This document shows positions 24,700-29,639 of a DNA stretch of 29,639 nt, one piece after another. Position 1 is the first letter of the stretch; each line of letters opens with the position of its first letter. This stretch comes from JBPBPI01 sp050954885. GTDB taxonomy: Bacteria > Pseudomonadota > Alphaproteobacteria > Caedimonadales > Caedimonadaceae. The notes under the pieces were generated by a model that saw only the letters and a list, made by a program, of their open reading frames with translations, was not told the DNA's origin and did no database searches. The stretch covers positions 1 through 29,639 of the forward strand of contig JBPBPI010000155.1 of NCBI GenBank assembly GCA_050954885.1, written 5' to 3'. The translations under genes were made by a program, and so were the position numbers.

Positions 24700-25425
24700 A
24701 TGAAAAATAAATTTAAACATATTACCTCTTCTCTTGCCTTATTGACATCTTTTATAATGCCCAAGGCGAATGCGGATCTTGACCCTCGGATGTTTAAAGA
24801 TCTGACACATTACTTTAAACCAGACATGATCCATAATTCACCTGTTATCGGTATGGCGGCTCTTGAATCAGGACTCATTCATAACTTTCGCTTTTATGGC
24901 TCTTTCGATGAAGGTCATAAACTGGATCAAAATGGACAACCTCTGGAAGAGAGGGTTTATAGTATGGATAAACCGCATCTATTTGGCATGCAAAAAGATG
25001 TCATCTTCGGACTGCTTCATACCCTTTTTCGCTCGCCTGCTGGTACACTTTCGCCTCATGTGGCCGGAGAGGGACTGACCAACTTTCATTCGGTTGTCTC
25101 TCCAGAAAAGGTCGCCCTGTTGTTAAATTATGTTCAAGAACTAAACCAATTAAACGAACCTTTTCAAACGAGTGAAACCGGTAAAAAAGCTCAAAACTTG
25201 AAAGCCAATCATGAGCGTGATCTTCCCAAAAAAATAGCTGCTCTTAAAAATAAGTACAAAAATTCTTTAATGACGAACGAAGAGAAGAAAAAGAAAGGCT
25301 TAGCTACAGACATTCAGCTTGTGTTAAATTCTATTGAAAGCTCTGTTTTGCAAGAGTTAGAAACAGATGCCGATAAAAAGTTCCTGTATCCTGCACATAC
25401 TACTGAACAAATTATCTTGTCCTAG
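24700..25425 (+). CDS. Exported protein, N-terminal fragment of a frameshifted gene
   Basis: No family is recognised. The 241 residues begin with a signal peptide (SSLALLTSFIMPKANA, cleavage after residue 25). The mature part is soluble, with FKDLTHYFKPDMIHNSPVIGM and a lysine-rich helical region near residues 170-210. The frame ends at TAG 25423-25425. The next frame (+1) is open from 25361 and carries on without a good start of its own, so this is probably the front part of a longer protein. The frame change must fall between 25361 and 25422; dropping one base near the CC at 25421-25422 would join the frames smoothly. The composition matches the next fragment. Confidence 0.7.
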   Translation: MKNKFKHITSSLALLTSFIMPKANADLDPRMFKDLTHYFKPDMIHNSPVIGMAALESGLIHNFRFYGSFDEGHKLDQNGQPLEERVYSMDKPHLFGMQKDVIFGLLHTLFRSPAGTLSPHVAGEGLTNFHSVVSPEKVALLLNYVQELNQLNEPFQTSETGKKAQNLKANHERDLPKKIAALKNKYKNSLMTNEEKKKKGLATDIQLVLNSIESSVLQELETDADKKFLYPAHTTEQIILS

Positions 25426-26383
25426 TTTTTGTCAAAAATTTAATAATCAAAAAGATATATTGGAGATGATGTCCCATTTGAATGATAAAATCATTGATGC
25501 CGATCATCATCAAGAAATTGAAAACCGTCTCTCTCAAAATGATACTCAAGATTTACTGGGGCCCGATGATCTGGAAAAGATTGCCCAAAAGCCCAGCTAC
25601 GACATTGATGATATTTATGCTTTAACTCATGCTTATTTGTTTGATATACAAGTGACTCCTTACGCTCAAAATTCATCTTTGATTGGCAATAGTGATTGCT
25701 ATATTTATGATCGTAAGAATGATAAAGTCTTGTTTTCTTCTCATCCCTATGCCGATTGTGGCGAGACCGCAGCCCGTCATTTGATCAATTTGATGGTCTA
25801 CGATGTCGAGAATAAAAAATTTGACCTCACGCCCCTTAAAGAACATATGAAAGGCCAAAATAATCCTTATTTTGAGAACTTTTTAAAGTTTTATGAAGAG
25901 CAAACACCGGATCAGGCAAATAATGGTAGCATCGATATGCGAACCTTGTGGAATTGTGTGGTAGGAGATCTCAATAAAGCCGATGATATCACAAAAGTTA
26001 GATATTTGAAAAGCCAAGGGGACGTACAATATGAATTAGATCCCGGTATTATCAATTTACTTTACGCTTTTGACAAAATTTTTCATCTCTCTCTTGACTC
26101 ATTGGCAGATACCGCTGATTTTGAAAGCAAAAAAAGCTGGATTGAAACTTCTTTGTCAAAACTTTTTAACATTATCAAGCCCCATCAACATTGTAATTTT
26201 GATTTGTCTGATCTAAAAGACGATCCACAAAATCATGATGTTCAAGGTACATTTCTCATCACTGTTCGAGATGAAAATCAAAATGATTTATTTTCTTTTG
26301 ACTTTTTTGCACAAGCCGGTCGTCATAGTCAAATTAGAACAATTAAAGCTTCAAAACAACAACAAGAATACCAAAAAAAATAA
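25367..26383 (+). CDS. Middle fragment of the frameshifted exported protein
   Basis: The frame is open from 25361; its first ATG (25367) lies inside the previous frame, and the next ATGs (25466 and 25469) have a GGAG directly against them, which is too close. It is best read as the continuation of the 24700 gene. A notable segment is HPYADCGETAARHLINLMVYD followed by FDLTPLKEHM (DNA about 25742-25855): a Cys at the start of a helix with an ExxxRH pattern. I recall similar Cys-Glu...His-Asn segments in uncharacterised proteins of intracellular bacteria, but cannot verify this. The end, FFAQAGRHSQIRTI, holds a second conserved-looking His. It stops just after an A8 tract (26373-26380). Confidence 0.65.
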   Translation: MPIKSSCILHILLNKLSCPSFCQKFNNQKDILEMMSHLNDKIIDADHHQEIENRLSQNDTQDLLGPDDLEKIAQKPSYDIDDIYALTHAYLFDIQVTPYAQNSSLIGNSDCYIYDRKNDKVLFSSHPYADCGETAARHLINLMVYDVENKKFDLTPLKEHMKGQNNPYFENFLKFYEEQTPDQANNGSIDMRTLWNCVVGDLNKADDITKVRYLKSQGDVQYELDPGIINLLYAFDKIFHLSLDSLADTADFESKKSWIETSLSKLFNIIKPHQHCNFDLSDLKDDPQNHDVQGTFLITVRDENQNDLFSFDFFAQAGRHSQIRTIKASKQQQEYQKK

Positions 26384-27258
26384 TTAAGTATAAAGAAAAT
26401 TTGAAGGATAAAGTTAATACGAGAAGCGTGAGTGAAGATATTTGGCTTTCAAGTAGAGATCAAGATCTTGTAAAAGAATATGTCAAACAGCCACTATATA
26501 AATATTTAGATCATAAATTAGATGATAATGATTCTAAAATTAAATTTCTTAAAAATTTACTTTCTTCCTATCCTGAATCTATTTTAAATTTGCCAACGCT
26601 TGCTAAAGAACAGCTAAAACAAATAACATGCAATATTTTAAAAAGTCTTTCCTGGGACGATTATGCGACATTTTATGAAATAAAAGATGGATTTAGATCA
26701 TTCATTTCAGTGAAAAAAAAAGATTTAGAAATTGATGAATTTTTTGCTTACGATGAAATACAGCGAAATTTTGAGCCTTTAACATTTAGTGAACTCAACC
26801 ATATATATAGTCAACGACCATTATCAAATTTTCAATATCTTGAAATAAAAGATGATAACTTAAAAGAGTATTCTTTTTCAGAACCATGGTCTAAAAAAAT
26901 CAAAAGTTTAACCGTTGAATCCTGGAGCCTTGAAAATCTAATATTTACCGAATATGCATCAAATTTATCAAAATTAAATTTTAAAGATAGTTACTTTCTT
27001 ACAAAAATTGAATTTAGTACAAAGATGGAAAAACTATCTGAATTAAATTTAGAAAATACATACATCAAAGAAATTATAGGTATTCATTATCTTATTAATT
27101 TATTTAAATTAGATCTTAAGGAAGCTAAGAGCATTCAATCTTTGGAATTTACAGAAGATAATAAGAACTTAAGATTATATCTTACAGGTTCTGGTATTAC
27201 GCAACGTAATCAAATCAAAGGTATTGAACATCTAGATGAAGACAAAATTACTTGGTGA
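26347..27258 (+). CDS. C-terminal LRR-like fragment of the frameshifted exported protein
   Basis: This frame is open from 26347, overlapping the end of the previous fragment; its first start-like codon is a TTG at 26401 with no Shine-Dalgarno. A -1 shift at the A8 tract (26373-26380) would join it to the previous fragment and return to the frame of the 24700 start. The protein has irregular leucine-rich repeats of about 22-24 residues (IKSLTVESWSLENLIF, LSKLNFKDSYFLTKIEF, LSELNLENTYIKEIIG, LFKLDLKEAKSIQSLEF). It is clearly more AT-rich than the preceding fragment, so the LRR part may have a different origin. There is no signal peptide of its own. Confidence 0.65.
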   Translation, partial: SFKTTTRIPKKIIKYKENLKDKVNTRSVSEDIWLSSRDQDLVKEYVKQPLYKYLDHKLDDNDSKIKFLKNLLSSYPESILNLPTLAKEQLKQITCNILKSLSWDDYATFYEIKDGFRSFISVKKKDLEIDEFFAYDEIQRNFEPLTFSELNHIYSQRPLSNFQYLEIKDDNLKEYSFSEPWSKKIKSLTVESWSLENLIFTEYASNLSKLNFKDSYFLTKIEFSTKMEKLSELNLENTYIKEIIGIHYLINLFKLDLKEAKSIQSLEFTEDNKNLRLYLTGSGITQRNQIKGIEHLDEDKITW

Positions 27259-27450
27259 TAGAATTATGTTAGGAGTGTAAGCTTGATAAGAATAGAATAA
27301 TTTTAAAAACTTAATTTTATCTCCGCATTAATTTATCTCAAAATTTCTTTTACTGAATTTTGATTACAAACGCCAATATTATTAAGATTTTCTTTACCTT
27401 ATTGCTTGATGCTAGTTGCTATATTCCATTGTAAAAGGAGCATAGCAATA

Positions 27451-28416
27451 ATGTTTGGATCTATTTATCCCTTAAATTCAAGTCATAAAGTATCGATTAT
27501 TGGTGCGTCTTTAGGATGGGGTGCTCAAATACATGAAACAGAACACGGACCTGATTATCTATACGCATCTTTACTTAAGAAAAAGATGAATCAACAAGGA
27601 TTCGACCCCAAATGGCAAAATGTTTTATATCCTGTGATACGAAAATCTGATCAAATTGAAGCATTAAAAAAAGATGAGGTTCTTAATCTAATTGAAGACT
27701 TTGTCTCAAGATTATCTGATCAGGTAAAATCTGTCATTTTAGAAGATAACTTTCCCCTTATATTTGGGGGAGACCATTCCTTGGCCATTGGAACATGGAG
27801 TGGTGTGACGCAAGCATTAAATGCCCATCAACAATTTGGACTTTTGTGGATGGATGCCCATATGGACTCTCATACCCCTGAGACCAGCCCTTCTCAAGCG
27901 TATCACGGCATGCCGGTAGCCACTTTAATGGGCTATGGTGAGGCATGTTTAACAGATCTCACAAAATCATGTGCAAAATTAGATCCCGCTCATGTGGTAC
28001 TTTACGGCATCAGAAGTTATGAGCCTGAGGAAAAAACTTTGCTCGATCGTTTGAAGGTTCGGATTTATTACATGGATGAAATTAATCAACGTGGCATCGA
28101 CCAGACCATGAATGAAGCGGTTGATTATTTGAATCAAAATACAAAAGGATTTGGCATCAGCCTGGATTTGGATGTGTTTGATCCGGCTGAAGTTCCAGGG
28201 GTAGGAAGTCCGGAATTTGGCGGACTACCTGTTGAAGAAACACTTGATGTTTTATCTCAAATTGTGCCAAATTTGCAATTACGTGCCTTTGAAGTCACCG
28301 AATTTAATCCATGCCGCGATTATGACGATAAGACATTATATGCGGCACAAAAAATTATTGAAATGATTGTCAAAGGAAAAGCATTGAATAAAAGTAAAGA
28401 AAAAATTTATGCTTAA
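27451..28416 (+). CDS. rocF: Arginase
   Basis: Arginase hydrolyses arginine to ornithine and urea using two Mn ions. The frame opens with a TTG at 27406, but the ATG at 27451 has a strong AAGGAG about ten bases upstream; this gives 321 residues. Metal-ligand motifs are complete: FGGDHSLAIG (His109), WMDAHMDSHTPETSP (Asp135, His137, Asp139) and SLDLDVFDP (Asp239, Asp241), followed by PGVGSPEFGGLP and FEVTEFNP. The DSHTPETS and HGMP segments favour arginase over agmatinase. It appears monocistronic. In a host-associated bacterium it could supply nitrogen or compete for host arginine; that is inference. Confidence 0.9.
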   Translation: MFGSIYPLNSSHKVSIIGASLGWGAQIHETEHGPDYLYASLLKKKMNQQGFDPKWQNVLYPVIRKSDQIEALKKDEVLNLIEDFVSRLSDQVKSVILEDNFPLIFGGDHSLAIGTWSGVTQALNAHQQFGLLWMDAHMDSHTPETSPSQAYHGMPVATLMGYGEACLTDLTKSCAKLDPAHVVLYGIRSYEPEEKTLLDRLKVRIYYMDEINQRGIDQTMNEAVDYLNQNTKGFGISLDLDVFDPAEVPGVGSPEFGGLPVEETLDVLSQIVPNLQLRAFEVTEFNPCRDYDDKTLYAAQKIIEMIVKGKALNKSKEKIYA

Positions 28417-28447
28417 AAATTAAAATAATCGACTTTAGATAATTTTA

Positions 28448-29404
28448 TCAAGCAGCTTGAATTTGTGAAATAACATGACGTACTTTAAAGAAACAAGTGA
28501 CAACAGTGCCATGATCAAGAGTTGATTGAATATAAATGCGTGCCCCTTGTTGATCGATAAGATTTTTCACAAGAATGAGGCCTAAACCTGATCTTTCATG
28601 ATTAGAGACAAATTGAAATTTCTCAAAAATACGCGTGAGATCTTCTGTAGGGATGCCAGTGCCAGTGTCAGAAATTTGTAAAATAATTTCTTCTTCTGAT
28701 CGTTCAGCTTTTACAATAACTTTTCCCAATGAGGGTGTAAAATGAAAAGAATTTTTAAGCAAATTAGTCAAGATTTGCTGCAAACAATGTTCATCTGCCC
28801 AAAGGGTTCCGATATTTTCATCACACTCAAGATCAAAATATATCTTTTTTTGATGTGCTTCATGATCAAATAATTTTTTAATATTATTTAAAAAAATAAA
28901 GATATCAATTTCATGAGGATTTAAAGTCAAATGACCGCCTTCAATAATGGCCAGATCAAGGATATTATTAACCATGTTTAAAAGACGCTGACCCAGGTCC
29001 AAAATTGTTTGACAATACAGTAATTGTTGTGAATTTAGCTTACCAAAATAGCCCTCAGTCAACATCTTGCTGAAGCCTGTCATCGTATTTAAAGGTATGC
29101 GTAATTTGTGAGAAATATGAGTTACAAAATCAGATTTCAGACGATCCGCTGTCTCCAATGCTTCATTGCGCTCTCGCAAAATACGTTCAATACGATGACT
29201 ATCTGAGACATCCATACAACTTAACAGATGCGATCCATCAGGCAACGGAACATAGGTGATATCAATAACTTTGTCACCCTTACAAGCCATACGCGTTTTT
29301 TTAGAAATTCGATCTGTGACATTTGAAATCAAATAGGACTTATAGGCTGTCCAATCGCCTTGATAATCAACAATTTCTTGAATCAAATCGATAGAATCGG
29401 TCAT
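28448..29404 (-). CDS. PAS sensor histidine kinase, 5'-truncated by an insertion element
   Basis: From the first in-frame ATG the product is 318 residues, but coding sequence continues upstream to about 29541 without a start: YEGVAVFGSDNRLKLFNPAF then FIDIWGLPGNDFKIDQ is clearly the front of the PAS domain. It then runs into transposase sequence with an in-frame stop at 29558-29560. The rest holds PAS (to about 70), the HisKA helix FVTHISHKLRIPL (His99; Lys replaces the usual Glu after His, Ile the usual Thr), and an ATPase domain with NLLKNSFHF, ISDTGTGIP and GLGLILVKNLI. The N-terminal sensor part is lost. It is probably a pseudogene, or makes a shortened soluble kinase. Confidence 0.85.
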   Translation of the reverse strand: MTDSIDLIQEIVDYQGDWTAYKSYLISNVTDRISKKTRMACKGDKVIDITYVPLPDGSHLLSCMDVSDSHRIERILRERNEALETADRLKSDFVTHISHKLRIPLNTMTGFSKMLTEGYFGKLNSQQLLYCQTILDLGQRLLNMVNNILDLAIIEGGHLTLNPHEIDIFIFLNNIKKLFDHEAHQKKIYFDLECDENIGTLWADEHCLQQILTNLLKNSFHFTPSLGKVIVKAERSEEEIILQISDTGTGIPTEDLTRIFEKFQFVSNHERSGLGLILVKNLIDQQGARIYIQSTLDHGTVVTCFFKVRHVISQIQAA

Positions 29405-29541
29405 GTGTTGATCGATTTTAAAGTCATTTCCCGGCAGACCCCAAATATCGATAAAGGCAGGATTAAATAGTTTTAATCGATTGTCGCTACCAAAGACGGC
29501 GACACCCTCGTAAAGATGATCAAGAGAGGCACGATGAACTG

Positions 29542-29639
29542 CTATAGCTGAATGAGGTTATGTTTTGACCTAGTCATAAGATTATGATCAAGTTTGTTCA
29601 AAAAGTTTAAAAGTGTATAATGAGGCAGTACATTTTCTT
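29542..29639 (-). mobile_element. 3' end of an insertion-sequence transposase (runs off the window)
   Basis: The minus-strand frame entering from the window edge gives about 31 residues that contain LLNFLNKLDHNLMTRSKHN and end in LIQL and a TAG at 29542-29544. The same tail pattern occurs in decayed form at 2-97. It sits directly upstream of the interrupted PAS coding region, on the same strand. The tail is too short to name the family. Confidence 0.65.

Noticed and set aside
25466..26383. Independent gene starting at the ATG pair 25466/25469
   Set aside because: The GGAG is directly against the first ATG, the frame is open further upstream, and there is no signal peptide; continuation from the 24700 frame is more likely.
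1..29639. tRNA, rRNA or prophage genes
   Set aside because: All intergenic gaps were read through; no cloverleaf-like segment, rRNA sequence or phage gene was seen.

Overview
The window is an AT-rich bacterial segment that reads as a mix of alphaproteobacterial core genes and accessory genes coding for exported, repeat-rich, eukaryote-like proteins. The order rpsF-rpsR-DUF2232-rplI, the mreB-mreC-mreD-mrdA-rodA cluster, a 3-hydroxyisobutyryl-CoA hydrolase and a degenerate PAS-GGDEF protein all suggest Alphaproteobacteria. The F-box-like, Sel1, LRR and TPR proteins suggest a host-associated lineage such as Holosporales-type symbionts of protists. That placement is an inference from style; no 16S or tRNA gene is present.

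Layout. Positions 2-97 hold a decayed transposase tail. The minus-strand cluster 141-8111 is miaA, then mreB, mreC, mreD, mrdA, a TPR gene and rodA: the rod-shape elongation machinery with an extra exported TPR protein coupled to rodA. From 8188 to 12256 on the plus strand come an unknown polytopic membrane protein, an alpha/beta hydrolase, a very AT-rich unknown gene and a radical-SAM protein of the spore photoproduct lyase family. A strong bidirectional hairpin terminator separates these from a minus-strand PAS-GGDEF gene whose signature motif is lost. The minus-strand operon rpe, HIBCH-like hydrolase, mfd follows (18604 down to 13412).

From 18865 to 21433 a plus-strand pair codes for a small exported protein and an F-box-like/Sel1/LRR protein. 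A second bidirectional hairpin separates it from the ribosomal operon rpsF-rpsR-DUF2232-rplI, which has a good promoter and a structured leader. A small secreted peptide gene and a gene-free AT-rich stretch with two hairpins lead to 24700-27258. There three successive reading frames look like one exported LRR-type protein of about 850 codons, split by two frame changes of opposite sign. An arginase follows. The window ends in a histidine kinase that has lost its 5' end to an insertion element, whose transposase tail resembles the one at the left edge.

Functionally the core genes cover cell elongation (Mre/PBP2/RodA), tRNA modification (MiaA), transcription-coupled repair (Mfd), possibly UV-lesion repair (SPL-like), ribosome assembly, pentose phosphate metabolism (Rpe), valine catabolism (HIBCH-like) and arginine breakdown. 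The accessory genes are the likely host-interaction layer and are the least explained part. Related transposase ends at both edges suggest that the window is a whole contig broken at repeated insertion elements.
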